Made by a program: the position numbers and the translations under genes. The notes under the pieces were generated by a model. The model did no database searches, was not told where the DNA came from, and saw only the letters and a program-made list of their open reading frames with translations. 46,799 bases of DNA from Bacilli bacterium. Lineage in GTDB: Bacteria; Bacillota_I; Bacilli_A; RF39; UBA660. The stretch spans positions 1 through 46,799 of the forward strand of contig JAFWHR010000022.1 of the NCBI GenBank assembly GCA_017511945.1, written 5' to 3'. How positions within the stretch are numbered: the stretch's first letter is position 1; every line of letters begins with the position of its first letter. Of this stretch, positions 1 to 8,108 are shown in pieces.

Positions 1-69
1 AAGCTTTAGATTAGTAAGGGTTATTCTTGAACATCTTAGCTTTCTATCCTTACTACGTGAGGTGATTTA

Positions 70-198
70 ATGGAAAAACTATCCAAAAAACAAAAATATA
101 AGTTAGATAGATTAAGCGAAAAGTATAAGATTCATGAAAATCTAATAATAGCTAGAAAAGCTAGAAAGACTATTAGATTTATTGAAAAGAATACATAA
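70..198 (+). CDS. small basic protein, 42 aa, unknown function
   Basis: An ATG lies 5 bases after a perfect GAGGTGA ribosome-binding site and opens a 42-codon frame ending in TAA. The product is strongly basic (many Lys/Arg), probably helical, with no membrane segment, cysteine or signal peptide. An inverted repeat (TAGTAAGG at 12-19, CCTTACTA at 48-55) lies just upstream and a clear terminator follows immediately, so it looks like a monocistronic unit. I do not recognise the family. The good ribosome site and terminator argue it is translated. A nucleic-acid-binding role would only be a guess from charge. Confidence 0.5.
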   Translation: MEKLSKKQKYKLDRLSEKYKIHENLIIARKARKTIRFIEKNT

Positions 199-226
199 AA
201 TGACTTCGTTTTAGTGAAGTCATTTT
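197..226. terminator. bidirectional intrinsic terminator
   Basis: AAAATGACTTC (197-207) and GAAGTCATTTT (216-226) form an 11-bp perfect stem with an 8-base loop. T-runs exist on both strands, so it can serve the 42-aa gene (+) and the TmcAL gene (-), whose stop codon lies inside the stem. Confidence 0.85.
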
Positions 227-1335
227 ATTATTACTTTATGTTCATGTTCAAGTAAATCATCTTCTTTATTTATCAAATTGTAAATCATTGAAACTCTAGA
301 TTCTAAATCAAGTCCTTTAAAGCCTTTTTTATAATTTAAAAGAATTGGAATCTCACATTCATTTTTAATCTTTTTCAAATATTTTCTTCCATTATCATTA
401 AAACCTAAAACTCTAATATATTTAGTTTTACTTAATTTTTTAGCCTCCTGTTTAGTAAAGCCTACAAGAATGTGAAGCATCATCCTCCTAATTTTATTAT
501 AAGTGTATCTCTTACTTTTAACTTTATCTAAAAGTTCATCAAAACTATTAACTTCATTTATAATTTTTTTAATTCTATTGTGAATTCCCTCATCGACAGT
601 TTGATATTTAGAAATATCTTCACTTATAATTTTATACTTTAACAAATCGAAATAGTCATTTATAAAATGTAAATTTTTTAAATATTTTAAACATACATCT
701 GGAACATATTTACTTACGTCTTTTCTTTTTTTTAACGCTTCTCTAATGCTAGTTCCACTAGTAATTTCACCAGTTATTTCACTATTTAAATAATCATTAG
801 TCCTTTTAATACTGATGCATTTAATATTACTATTCTTTAAATTTTTAATATAACTTAAACCTAGTAAATCGTTTGAACTTCTAACACTATCACCGCATAT
901 ATCCTCTAAAGCATTAGATAAACTAGTAGGGTAATTATATCCTAAATCCAAATATTCTTTAACTTTTAAATTGTACTCTGAAGAATCTTGAATTATAGAA
1001 AAATCATATAACCTTTTAACGTCATCACTTTCAGAGCCAAATACTAAAACATCCACATTTAAATGTTTAAGTATGTCACATGCCCCTAAAGCAAACAGAT
1101 CAGCTGACTGACAGGCAAAGACAAAGGGAAGTTCAATAACTAAATCGACATAGTTAAGTGCGATTTCTGTCTTCTTCCACTTATCTATTAAAGAGGCATC
1201 TCCCCTTTGAGTAAAGTTACCACTTAAAACTAAAACTATTATGCTTTCTGGGTACATCTTTTTAATTTGATTAATGTGATAAACATGACCCAAATGAAAA
1301 GGATTGTATTCACATATAATTCCAACAGTTTTCAT
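220..1335 (-). CDS. tmcAL: tRNA(Met) cytidine acetate ligase (TmcAL/YlbM family)
   Basis: A 371-residue protein opening with the nucleotidyltransferase signature GIICEYNPFHLGH, followed by SGNFTQRGD around residues 39-47, both diagnostic of the TmcAL (YlbM) family. In Bacillus this enzyme uses ATP and acetate to make N4-acetylcytidine at the wobble position of elongator tRNA-Met; it acts in the cytosol. The length is slightly below the Bacillus protein (about 415 aa), with the family's helical C-terminal region still present. The start is supported by GAGGTGAT just upstream and by a promoter at 1357-1385. It is transcribed divergently from the pilin-like gene and ends in a shared terminator. 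Confidence 0.92.
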   Translation of the reverse strand: MKTVGIICEYNPFHLGHVYHINQIKKMYPESIIVLVLSGNFTQRGDASLIDKWKKTEIALNYVDLVIELPFVFACQSADLFALGACDILKHLNVDVLVFGSESDDVKRLYDFSIIQDSSEYNLKVKEYLDLGYNYPTSLSNALEDICGDSVRSSNDLLGLSYIKNLKNSNIKCISIKRTNDYLNSEITGEITSGTSIREALKKRKDVSKYVPDVCLKYLKNLHFINDYFDLLKYKIISEDISKYQTVDEGIHNRIKKIINEVNSFDELLDKVKSKRYTYNKIRRMMLHILVGFTKQEAKKLSKTKYIRVLGFNDNGRKYLKKIKNECEIPILLNYKKGFKGLDLESRVSMIYNLINKEDDLLEHEHKVIIK

Positions 1336-1356
1336 ACATCACCTCGTTTTTTATAT

Positions 1357-1385
1357 ATTTTACCATTTATAATTTATTAATACAA
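1357..1385 (-). promoter_or_regulatory. sigma-A-type promoter of tmcAL
   Basis: Read on the minus strand: TTGTAT, 17-base spacer ending in TGg, then TAAAAT (extended -10). Its -35 lies only 4 bases from the -35 of the divergent promoter. Confidence 0.65.
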
Positions 1386-1389
1386 ACGA

Positions 1390-1418
1390 TTGACTATAAT
1401 AACTTCATTAAGTATAAT
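1390..1418 (+). promoter_or_regulatory. sigma-A promoter of the pilin-like gene
   Basis: TTGACT (1390-1395), 17-base spacer, TATAAT (1413-1418), followed by AGGAGG and the ATG at 1437. Near-consensus. Confidence 0.8.
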
Positions 1419-1436
1419 TTAAATAGGAGGACATAT

Positions 1437-1781
1437 ATGAAAAAAGCATTCACACTAGTTGAACTGTTAGCCGTAATTGTCATAATAGGAGTTATCGCTT
1501 TAATTACTACTCCTATAATAATTGATTCAATTAATACATCAAAAACAAAAACATGTGAAAAACAAAAAAAAGAAATAGAAAGGGCTGCCGAAAGATGGGG
1601 TAATGACAATGCAGTTGAACTAAATGGTTTAACTGAAATACCAATTGATACTTTAAAAAAAGAAGGATATTTAGAAGCAAAACAAATACTAAACCCAAAA
1701 GATAAAAAAGAACTTACAGGATCTATTAAAATATCAAAAGAAACTGGACAATATAAATATACATACAATTTAGAATGTTAA
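1437..1781 (+). CDS. type IV pilin-like (pseudopilin) protein
   Basis: A 114-residue protein with a class III prepilin leader: a short basic MKKA, then FTLVELLAVIVIIG, the usual Phe+1 and Glu+5 and a single hydrophobic helix. This predicts cleavage by a prepilin peptidase between Ala4 and Phe5 and assembly into a pilus or pseudopilus. The mature domain is small, charged, and carries two cysteines (about residue 40 and the C-terminal Cys). The family resembles ComGC/PulG pseudopilins but has no com genes beside it. It is a single-gene unit with a near-consensus promoter, an AGGAGG site and a terminator. Orphan pilin genes of this kind also occur near 34.1 and 34.7 kb. Confidence 0.85.
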   Translation: MKKAFTLVELLAVIVIIGVIALITTPIIIDSINTSKTKTCEKQKKEIERAAERWGNDNAVELNGLTEIPIDTLKKEGYLEAKQILNPKDKKELTGSIKISKETGQYKYTYNLEC

Positions 1782-1821
1782 AAGTAGGAAAAAACAAATA
1801 AAGTCATATTCCTACTTTTTT
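1781..1821 (+). terminator. intrinsic terminator of the pilin-like gene
   Basis: AAAGTAGGAA (1781-1790) pairs with TTCCTACTTT (1809-1818) and is followed by a T-run. Confidence 0.85.
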
Positions 1822-1851
1822 CGACATTATTCGACAGACACATATTATAAA
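1821..1851 (+). promoter_or_regulatory. possible promoter of the histidine kinase gene
   Basis: TCGACA (1821-1826) and TATTAT (1843-1848) are 16 bases apart. The heptamer TTCGACA occurs twice, 10 bases apart, so it could also be a direct-repeat operator. Moderate support only. Confidence 0.4.
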
Positions 1852-1868
1852 ATGTATATGGTGATAAT

Positions 1869-3050
1869 ATGAATAATATAGAAAACGTAGTTCTAAATCT
1901 TACACTAGCTTTAACTCCAATACTAATGTATTTACTTTATAGTGCATACTCAAAAATAACTAATAAAAAAGAAAGTAAACTACTTTTTACACTCACTTTA
2001 ATAACTCAAATGTATCTATTAGTAAGATTTAGTCCCAAAGTATATAAAGGAACATATTTTCTAATCGATCTTCCACTTATAATAAGTTATTATAAAAAAG
2101 ATGAAAAATTAATACTATTATTATCTATATTTTTAATGATTATTCAAATGCCAAATATAAATATAGCATTTTTAATAACTAAATACTTAACTGTATTTTT
2201 AATAAGTAAAACCTTAAATGATAAATTGATTATTTCTTTTTCAATTTTTAAATTACTAGAACTATATACATACAAATTAGACGTATATACATTAATTAGT
2301 TTATCAATACTTCTATATCTAATTTCATCAGTGATAATCTACATCTTAAAAAGAGGAGAAAACATTACAAATATTCACATACAAATTAAAGAGTTAGAAA
2401 AAGAAGAAAAGATAAAAAAATCATTATTTCAAATAACTCATGAAATAAAAAACCCTATAGCAGTGTGTAAAGGATATTTAGATATGTATGATGAAAAAAA
2501 AGACTTTAACAAATATATACCAATTTTAAAAGAAGAGATAGATAGAACCCTCATACTTTTAGAAGACTTTCTATCCATGAATAGACAGAAAATAAAAAAA
2601 GACATATTAGATATCAATATGCTTTTAGAAGAAGTTGTAGATAATATGGAAATGCTTATAAAAAATGAAAAGATAGATTTAAAAGCAGATATAGATGAAG
2701 ATGAAATATATGTAAATGGAGATTATAATAGATTAACTCAAGTACTAATTAACATCATTAAAAACAGCATAGAAGCATTAAATAACAGAAAAAGTCCAAC
2801 AATTAAAATTTGGACAAAAACAGAAGATAAATATATAAATATATACGTAGAAGATAATGGAGAAGGGATAAAAAGAGAAGTAATGGAAAAAATAAAAGAA
2901 CCATTTTATACGACAAAACTAAAAGGAACAGGCCTTGGAGTATCACTATCAGATGAGATAATTAAATCTCACAGAGGCTCACTAGACTACAGTTCAGAAG
3001 AGGGAAAATATACAAAAGTAAAAATAAAACTGCCACTAGAATCTATCTAG
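1869..3050 (+). CDS. membrane sensor histidine kinase (orphan, KinB-like layout)
   Basis: A 393-residue protein. Residues 1-165 are almost entirely hydrophobic, suggesting about five or six membrane segments and no large extracellular sensor. A DHp domain follows with the phospho-acceptor His191 in ITHEIKNP, then a HATPase domain with the N box (NIIKNSIEAL), G1 box (DNGEGI) and G2 box (GTGLGVSL). No response regulator gene is adjacent. Orphan kinases of this membrane layout often feed the Spo0 phosphorelay (KinB in Bacillus), and this genome carries spore genes, so a sporulation input is plausible but inferred. The gene converges on the transglutaminase-like gene and overlaps it by 4 bases. 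Confidence 0.85.
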   Translation: MNNIENVVLNLTLALTPILMYLLYSAYSKITNKKESKLLFTLTLITQMYLLVRFSPKVYKGTYFLIDLPLIISYYKKDEKLILLLSIFLMIIQMPNINIAFLITKYLTVFLISKTLNDKLIISFSIFKLLELYTYKLDVYTLISLSILLYLISSVIIYILKRGENITNIHIQIKELEKEEKIKKSLFQITHEIKNPIAVCKGYLDMYDEKKDFNKYIPILKEEIDRTLILLEDFLSMNRQKIKKDILDINMLLEEVVDNMEMLIKNEKIDLKADIDEDEIYVNGDYNRLTQVLINIIKNSIEALNNRKSPTIKIWTKTEDKYINIYVEDNGEGIKREVMEKIKEPFYTTKLKGTGLGVSLSDEIIKSHRGSLDYSSEEGKYTKVKIKLPLESI

Positions 3051-3060
3051 TGGCTTATTT
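3032..3060. terminator. bidirectional terminator inside overlapping gene ends
   Basis: GCCACTAGA (3032-3040) pairs with TCTAGTGGC (3046-3054), with T-rich sequence on both sides. It contains the stop codons of both convergent genes. Confidence 0.75.
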
Positions 3061-3973
3061 CAGGATAATAATCACCATTATAATTGTGACCAGTACTGTC
3101 AAGTTCAAATAGAGTATTAGTATCAATTAAGAAAAACTTGTGTAAAAGTAGATTATCCCCAGTATTAGTTATAGGATCATCCCAAGTTAAATCCAAATGT
3201 AACCACTGATCATTTAAATATACCAAATTCCAAATGTGATTAGTATTAGATACCTTGTAATTAGTAATGCCGAGTTTATCTAAATATATCTTCATCGCAT
3301 CACTATATCCACTACATAGAGAAATCCCATCTATCAAAGGACCAGTAGCCTTATGTGAGTTAGAACCGCCAGAATCATTCCCACTTTCAATTGAAGAAGC
3401 TCTAGCTTTATCGTAAATACTGTTGTTGATTAAATAATCGTGAAACACTTTAATTTTGTCATAAGCACTCATACCATCATTTACATTATTCAATATAAAA
3501 TCGTTAATCTTATTTTCTATCAAATTAATCTCACTTTCAGTATAAAGTTTTCCAACCGACATAGTAATCATACCGTAATTAGTAGATTTAAAATAAATCT
3601 TTTCATAACTGTTATATGGTGAAACCATATTGTTAATAGTAGAAAGTAAAACTTGATCATGAGACACCTTATCAAAATCATTCATACATTCAGAATAACT
3701 CTCATCACAGTAAAACGTAAACTCATCAGTACCATTACTTAGTATAGTATAAATTACATTGAGAAGATTTTGATAATCATTAACGTGGAAATCGTCAGTT
3801 TTCTGAACAAACATAAAACTGATATTGTTGTCGTAATTGTTAGAATCAGGAAGAGTTACCTCCTTATTTTCAGTAACCTTTTGCATGACAGTTTTAACAA
3901 TTTCCTCCCTGTAATTAAAACAGATTACTAAAATAATACATATAAAAATAGTAGAAAACCAACCTTTTTTCAT
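3047..3973 (-). CDS. transglutaminase-like cysteine protease/peptidase domain, membrane-anchored or secreted
   Basis: A 308-residue protein with one N-terminal hydrophobic segment (about residues 5-20), either an uncleaved anchor or a signal peptide. The C-terminal half is a transglutaminase-like domain. The triad can be read as Cys220 (in ISLCSGYSD), His246 (in NTNHIWNLV) and Asp261 (in HLDLTWDDP), all in family context. Bacterial proteins of this class are usually cell-surface peptidases or cross-linkers; the substrate is not predictable. It follows rpsT by 30 bases with no terminator between and has its own GGAGG site, so it is probably co-transcribed with the ribosomal protein gene, an odd pairing. 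Confidence 0.82.
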   Translation of the reverse strand: MKKGWFSTIFICIILVICFNYREEIVKTVMQKVTENKEVTLPDSNNYDNNISFMFVQKTDDFHVNDYQNLLNVIYTILSNGTDEFTFYCDESYSECMNDFDKVSHDQVLLSTINNMVSPYNSYEKIYFKSTNYGMITMSVGKLYTESEINLIENKINDFILNNVNDGMSAYDKIKVFHDYLINNSIYDKARASSIESGNDSGGSNSHKATGPLIDGISLCSGYSDAMKIYLDKLGITNYKVSNTNHIWNLVYLNDQWLHLDLTWDDPITNTGDNLLLHKFFLIDTNTLFELDSTGHNYNGDYYPEISH

Positions 3974-4003
3974 ATATAGCCTCCAATATTTAAAAAAAGT
4001 AAA

Positions 4004-4267
4004 TTACTCCATCGCATTTACTTTCTTAGTTAATCTTGATTTCTTCCTAGCGGATGTATTTTTATTCATTACATGAGCCCCAGCAGCTTTATCGATTCTC
4101 TTAATGGCAATCTTTAAATTATCCTCAGCTGCACCTTTATCTTTTTTAGCTACCGCTCTTTCAACATTTTTAACAGCAGTTTTCGCACTAGCTAGATAAT
4201 TGTTATTACGTTCTTCTTTTTTCTTATTAACTAAAATTCTCTTTTTAGCATTCTTTAAATTGGCCAT
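4004..4267 (-). CDS. rpsT: 30S ribosomal protein S20
   Basis: An 87-residue, Lys/Arg/Ala-rich helical protein starting MANLKNAKKRI and containing the typical ARKKSRLTKKVN C-terminal region, full length for S20, which binds 16S rRNA in the small subunit. GGAGGTGAAAT precedes the start. Its position, divergent from gpr, is the same as in Bacillus (rpsT-gpr-spoIIP), which anchors the synteny argument for the island. Confidence 0.97.
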   Translation of the reverse strand: MANLKNAKKRILVNKKKEERNNNYLASAKTAVKNVERAVAKKDKGAAEDNLKIAIKRIDKAAGAHVMNKNTSARKKSRLTKKVNAME

Positions 4268-4294
4268 AATTTCACCTCCAAGCCATTTGATATA

Positions 4295-4323
4295 ATTTTA
4301 CCAAATTTATTAAAAAAAAGCAA
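4295..4323 (-). promoter_or_regulatory. promoter of rpsT
   Basis: On the minus strand: TTGCTT, 17-base spacer ending in TGG, TAAAAT (extended -10). Confidence 0.65.
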
Positions 4324-4367
4324 TAAAAACTGCACTTTTTGTTAAAAATAAAAGTGAGGTGATATAT

Positions 4368-5372
4368 TTGGAACACAAAATAGATATGAAAAATGAACCT
4401 ATTCATACAGACCTTGCGATAGAACTTACAAAAAATGAAGTTAGAAGTAATGAAGATGGAATTAAAATAACAGACATAAATCTCTCCAAAGAAGAAGCAA
4501 AAAAGATAAATAAAAAAGAGGGAAACTACATCACAATTGAATTTGATGACATTACAGATTATGTAGCTAGAAAGAAAGTTAAGACAGTTTTTTCAAAAGA
4601 GTTAAAAAAAATAATTGAAAATAACAAAATAAAAAAAGACGATTTATGTCTAATAATTGGCCTTGGAAATGATAAATCAACTCCAGACTCTTTAGGGCCA
4701 CTTACCATATCAAAAGTATTAGTTACCAACCACTTATTTTTATATGGTGATATGGAAGAAGGGTTTAGAAGAGTATGTGCTATCTCACCAGGGGTTACAG
4801 GAAGCACAGGAATAGAGACAAGTGATCTAATAAAAGAAATGACAAAATCATTAAAACCAAATTTTATCATAGTAATAGATGCACTAGCTTCATCATCAGT
4901 AGAGAGAGTAAACAAGACGATACAGATAACTGATAGTGGAATAAGCCCAGGAAGTGGAATAGGTAATAAGAGAAAAGAGATAAGTAAAGACATATTAAAT
5001 ATACCGGTAATTGCAGTTGGAGTTCCAACCGTAGTAGATGCCGCATCCATAGTATCTGATACTATAAATTATATGTATTCACACTTTGCCTATCAAAAGG
5101 AAAATATTGATAATCCTAAAACAAAACTTACATTTAATGTCAATTATTTAAAATATGGAAATAAAACAAAAATAAAAAGAGAAGATAGACAAAAACTATT
5201 AGGAATAATAGGAACACTTTCAGATGAAGACACTAAAACTCTAATATATGAAATATTAAACCCGATAGGATATAATATGATGGTAACCCCAAAAGAAGAA
5301 GATTTTGTTATAGATAAACTTTCAGAATTAATCAGCGAAGGAATTAATGAAACTTTGCACGAAAAAATATAA
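4368..5372 (+). CDS. gpr: germination (spore) protease GPR
   Basis: The protein has about 334 residues. Hallmarks of GPR are all present: an N-terminal region leading to the conserved TDLAIEL, GLGNDKSTPDSLGP, GVTGSTGIET and IDALASSS, then ITDSGISPGSGIGNKR. GPR degrades small acid-soluble spore proteins during germination and is made as a zymogen that removes its own N-terminal propeptide. I place the start at TTG 4368, 4 bases after GAGGTGAT; the GTG at 4359 lies inside that ribosome site. A small inverted repeat (CACTTTT/AAAAGTG, about 4334-4356) abuts the ribosome site. It should be expressed in the forespore, but I could not identify a sigma-G box. Confidence 0.93.
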   Translation: MEHKIDMKNEPIHTDLAIELTKNEVRSNEDGIKITDINLSKEEAKKINKKEGNYITIEFDDITDYVARKKVKTVFSKELKKIIENNKIKKDDLCLIIGLGNDKSTPDSLGPLTISKVLVTNHLFLYGDMEEGFRRVCAISPGVTGSTGIETSDLIKEMTKSLKPNFIIVIDALASSSVERVNKTIQITDSGISPGSGIGNKRKEISKDILNIPVIAVGVPTVVDAASIVSDTINYMYSHFAYQKENIDNPKTKLTFNVNYLKYGNKTKIKREDRQKLLGIIGTLSDEDTKTLIYEILNPIGYNMMVTPKEEDFVIDKLSELISEGINETLHEKI

Positions 5373-5390
5373 GTCTTTTTTTTACAATTG

Positions 5391-5420
5391 TTTACAAAAA
5401 AAGAGCAATTATGATAAAAT
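5391..5420 (+). promoter_or_regulatory. promoter of the first island gene
   Basis: TTTACA (5391-5396), 18-base spacer ending TGA, TAAAAT (5415-5420). Extended -10; GGGGAG ribosome site follows. Confidence 0.6.
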
Positions 5421-5447
5421 AATTAAAAAAATGCGGGGAGTGTAAAT

Positions 5448-6815
5448 ATGGGTATAAGCACTAATAAAGTAGTAAACGAAAAACTGGAAAAAGATATAAT
5501 AAAAAATAAAAATATAGAAATAGATAATAAGTCAAGGTTACAAGAAACTGTAAATATAGATTATAAAACTATTTCTCCACATATGGAGGTAATTAAAGCA
5601 AAGCTTACAAGTGAGTCAGGGCATATAGCCATGCCGACCTTTTCAAGAAATTCTCAGCGTCCACAATTAGCACCAACTAAACCAATTTCATTTAGTGATG
5701 TTTCAAGTAAAATGTCAAGAGAAACATACGACTATATAAAAGGGTTAAGTGAAAGTGACGAAAAAATATGTATCAGTCATATTTCAAGTGCTGATTTACA
5801 GAGCATATATGAAAATGGTTTATATTTAAATGGAAGGGGTGCAATGAATGGCTATGCGGGTATTGATTATAAAGATGCACTTCAAAAACAAGATGTTGCG
5901 GCGAGAAGTAATGGTCAACAATCATATATGCAAATACTTAAACAAAATAATCAGCCGTTGACCATGGAAGGAATTCTACACTGTTTTGGTTATGACAGTT
6001 ACGGAAGACCAGATAATTCAAGATTGACTAAAATTTTTCAAGAATTACATAGCTATAAAGAGATTGAACTTGACTCTGCTATGTATTATGATATAGATAG
6101 CCAAGATGAACTGTTTAGAAGAATTAGCAATGCTTCCATTGGTAAATCAGAAGGTGGAAACCCAGTAGATGGTGTACTTGTAATAAAACTTCCAAGTAAT
6201 CTTCAATCAGAAGTTGTTGATAGAAATAGTGAAATCGTACAAGTTAAAAATGGAAATATTAGTTTAAAACCAGAGTATATTGAAGGCTTTATACCAGTAT
6301 CAAGAGATGGTAAAATTGGTGAAATATCATATAAAAATATTCAAACATCTAGCGTAGAACAAATTATTGAAGTTTTAAAAAGCAAATACAACTGGTCAAC
6401 AGAAAGAGCAATTAAACAATTACTAGATACTTCCAATATGAATAATATAAGTATGATAACTAGATATGGTAATGCGAGAAATTTGTTTTCATCATTAAGC
6501 AATGAACAAATTAAGACAGCAGTAAAAAATATTCAAGAAAAAAAGGCGAAAATAAATTATGCCTTTAATGCCATAGAAAATTTTGGAAAAAATCATAATC
6601 AAACGGGATATACAAGTAAAATAATTGAATATATGCGTAAGAATGGATTAGACTCAGTATTAAAATATGTTCCTAGAGAAACTAGAAGTATATTAAAATC
6701 TATGAGTGTAGAAGAAATCATAAGTGCATTTGATGAATATATTTTAAACAATTCATCACCAAAATCACAAACAATTCAAGAAACTCAAAAAAAGCAAGCG
6801 TTGAGGAAAATATAA
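5448..6815 (+). CDS. large type VII island protein, possible ADP-ribosyltransferase-like effector
   Basis: A 455-residue protein of no family I recognise. There is no signal peptide or membrane segment. Residues 1-95 look disordered and contain NKVVN near the start, similar to the N-termini of the other island proteins. Around residues 105-290 is a compact alpha/beta domain. It starts with ICISHISS (His111) and LQSIYENGLYLNGRG, and ends with GVLVIKLP and PEYIEGFIPV. This His...I..nGL...PE.I.GF arrangement resembles KptA/DarT-type ADP-ribosyltransferase folds, but I cannot confirm catalytic residues. Residues 300-440 are predicted helical. Its place at the head of a type VII island suggests a secreted effector or an associated factor. 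Confidence 0.6.
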   Translation: MGISTNKVVNEKLEKDIIKNKNIEIDNKSRLQETVNIDYKTISPHMEVIKAKLTSESGHIAMPTFSRNSQRPQLAPTKPISFSDVSSKMSRETYDYIKGLSESDEKICISHISSADLQSIYENGLYLNGRGAMNGYAGIDYKDALQKQDVAARSNGQQSYMQILKQNNQPLTMEGILHCFGYDSYGRPDNSRLTKIFQELHSYKEIELDSAMYYDIDSQDELFRRISNASIGKSEGGNPVDGVLVIKLPSNLQSEVVDRNSEIVQVKNGNISLKPEYIEGFIPVSRDGKIGEISYKNIQTSSVEQIIEVLKSKYNWSTERAIKQLLDTSNMNNISMITRYGNARNLFSSLSNEQIKTAVKNIQEKKAKINYAFNAIENFGKNHNQTGYTSKIIEYMRKNGLDSVLKYVPRETRSILKSMSVEEIISAFDEYILNNSSPKSQTIQETQKKQALRKI

Positions 6816-7247
6816 GTATAACTAACTAATATTGGATAATAAAAAAATAAAAGGATAAAAAACAGCAATACATACATATTCAATATTCTAACATCTATTA
6901 AGCATTCACTTCACAGTATAATTAAAGGATAATAGAGTTTATTGACTTTTAATCCATCAGATGACTTTACAAAACTCGATTAAGTTCTCGCTTCAAAATG
7001 AAATGTATATTTGATACACCTGAATATAATTTCACTTACAATGTTGAAACACCCATGTGAAATATTATATAAAAAGGAATTTAGTTTTACAAATTCAAAA
7101 CTGGAACTTCGTGCATAACTAAATTCTGTATAAGAATATCGTAACTGGAACTTACTTTTTCAATTCACATTCCAGATTTTTTTCAATTACAAAGATAATT
7201 ATAGACATTTATTTTTTAAACATGTATAATTATATAGGGAGGTAAAA
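6816..7247 (+). other. intergenic stretch, no gene recognised
   Basis: About 430 bases with no open frame that has a ribosome site. It holds a short direct repeat AACTGGAACTT (7099-7109 and 7143-7153), an inverted pair GAATTTAGT/ACTAAATTC (about 7078-7136), and at its end the promoter of the next gene. On the minus strand 6930-7080 reads as stop-interrupted coding-like sequence, possibly a decayed gene, but I could not name it. Confidence 0.5.
7202..7230 (+). promoter_or_regulatory. sigma-A promoter
   Basis: TAGACA (7202-7207), 17-base spacer, TATAAT (7225-7230), then GGGAGGT and the ATG at 7248. Near-consensus. Confidence 0.75.
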
Positions 7248-7937
7248 ATGACTACAATAAAAAAAGTGAATTTAAGTGATTATGAAAAGCAAATTAATTT
7301 GAATGATAATAAAATTCAGTGGAGTACTAAGTCTAGAAATATTATTGATAACATTGGTGATATGCTCTTTCAAGGGAGTACACCAGCTCAGCAAGATACA
7401 ATAAATGCATTAATTACTGAAAAAGAAATTAGTGGTAGTCCTAAAGTAAACTATGATGGCTCAGGTAATGCTATAGTTGATGATACCCATTTAGATAAAG
7501 ACGGTTATAAAAAAGGGAAAATATATACAATTAACAAAGAGGGCATTGTTGTTTATAAAGAAACCTTTAATGAACAATATTTTCCTGAGGAAGACAATGC
7601 TACATGTATACAAACATCATATAACTCTGAGACAGGACTTCCAGAAGAACAAATTGCTTATTATCCTAAAAAAACAGTAATTACGAAATACGATCAAGAT
7701 GGGTATAAGACTAAAGAAACCTATAAAGATTCTGGTAATAATACTTACATGGAAATATTCTATCGACATAAAAATGATACAAAAAAACTTGAAAAAGTAG
7801 AATATCTAAAGGATGGTACTTCGAAAGACATTATATATGATGAATATGAAAATGAGAAAGAAATAATATATAGATCACCTGAAGGATATAATATAAGTAA
7901 ACAAGAATATGAACAAAAAAAAGAAGAATATGAATAA
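7248..7937 (+). CDS. type VII island cargo-like protein with strand repeats
   Basis: A 229-residue acidic protein, no signal peptide or membrane segment. It begins MTTIKKVNL, sharing the IK(K/A)(V/I)N motif with the proteins at 15346 and 17981. Residues about 25-70 form a short domain (RNIIDNIGDML, then NYDGSGNAIVDD) that is clearly duplicated in the pseudogene at 16794. The rest consists of repeated short strands of the type YDxDGYKxKETY, similar to the RHS/YD or toxin_YwqK-type beta repeats. The strong promoter and GGGAGGT site argue for real expression. I do not recognise an enzymatic domain. A substrate of the neighbouring secretion system is the most economical reading, by inference. Confidence 0.6.
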   Translation: MTTIKKVNLSDYEKQINLNDNKIQWSTKSRNIIDNIGDMLFQGSTPAQQDTINALITEKEISGSPKVNYDGSGNAIVDDTHLDKDGYKKGKIYTINKEGIVVYKETFNEQYFPEEDNATCIQTSYNSETGLPEEQIAYYPKKTVITKYDQDGYKTKETYKDSGNNTYMEIFYRHKNDTKKLEKVEYLKDGTSKDIIYDEYENEKEIIYRSPEGYNISKQEYEQKKEEYE

Positions 7938-8059
7938 AATTTTTAAAGAAAAAGAACAACAAATATATTATTCATAGACTGTTGGCAAAGTGGTATATCA
8001 AAGGTTCTTTGTCAAGCAGTGTTAGTGGAACAAAAACCAGTTGTAAATGAATTTGGTTA

Positions 8060-8083
8060 GGGAGCAAAAATCTGCTTCCTTTT
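8060..8083 (+). terminator. possible intrinsic terminator
   Basis: GGGAGCA (8060-8066) pairs with TGCTTCC (8073-8079; one G-T pair) followed by TTTT. May end transcription from 7248. Confidence 0.5.
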
Positions 8084-8108
8084 ACTATGCATTATTTTTA
8101 ACTATTAC

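Noticed and set aside
4359-4367. GTG start of gpr
   Set aside because: It lies inside the GAGGTGAT ribosome site; TTG 4368 has correct spacing.
4559-5050. 163-codon open frame on the minus strand within gpr
   Set aside because: A shadow of a strongly conserved gene; no ribosome site and no family similarity.
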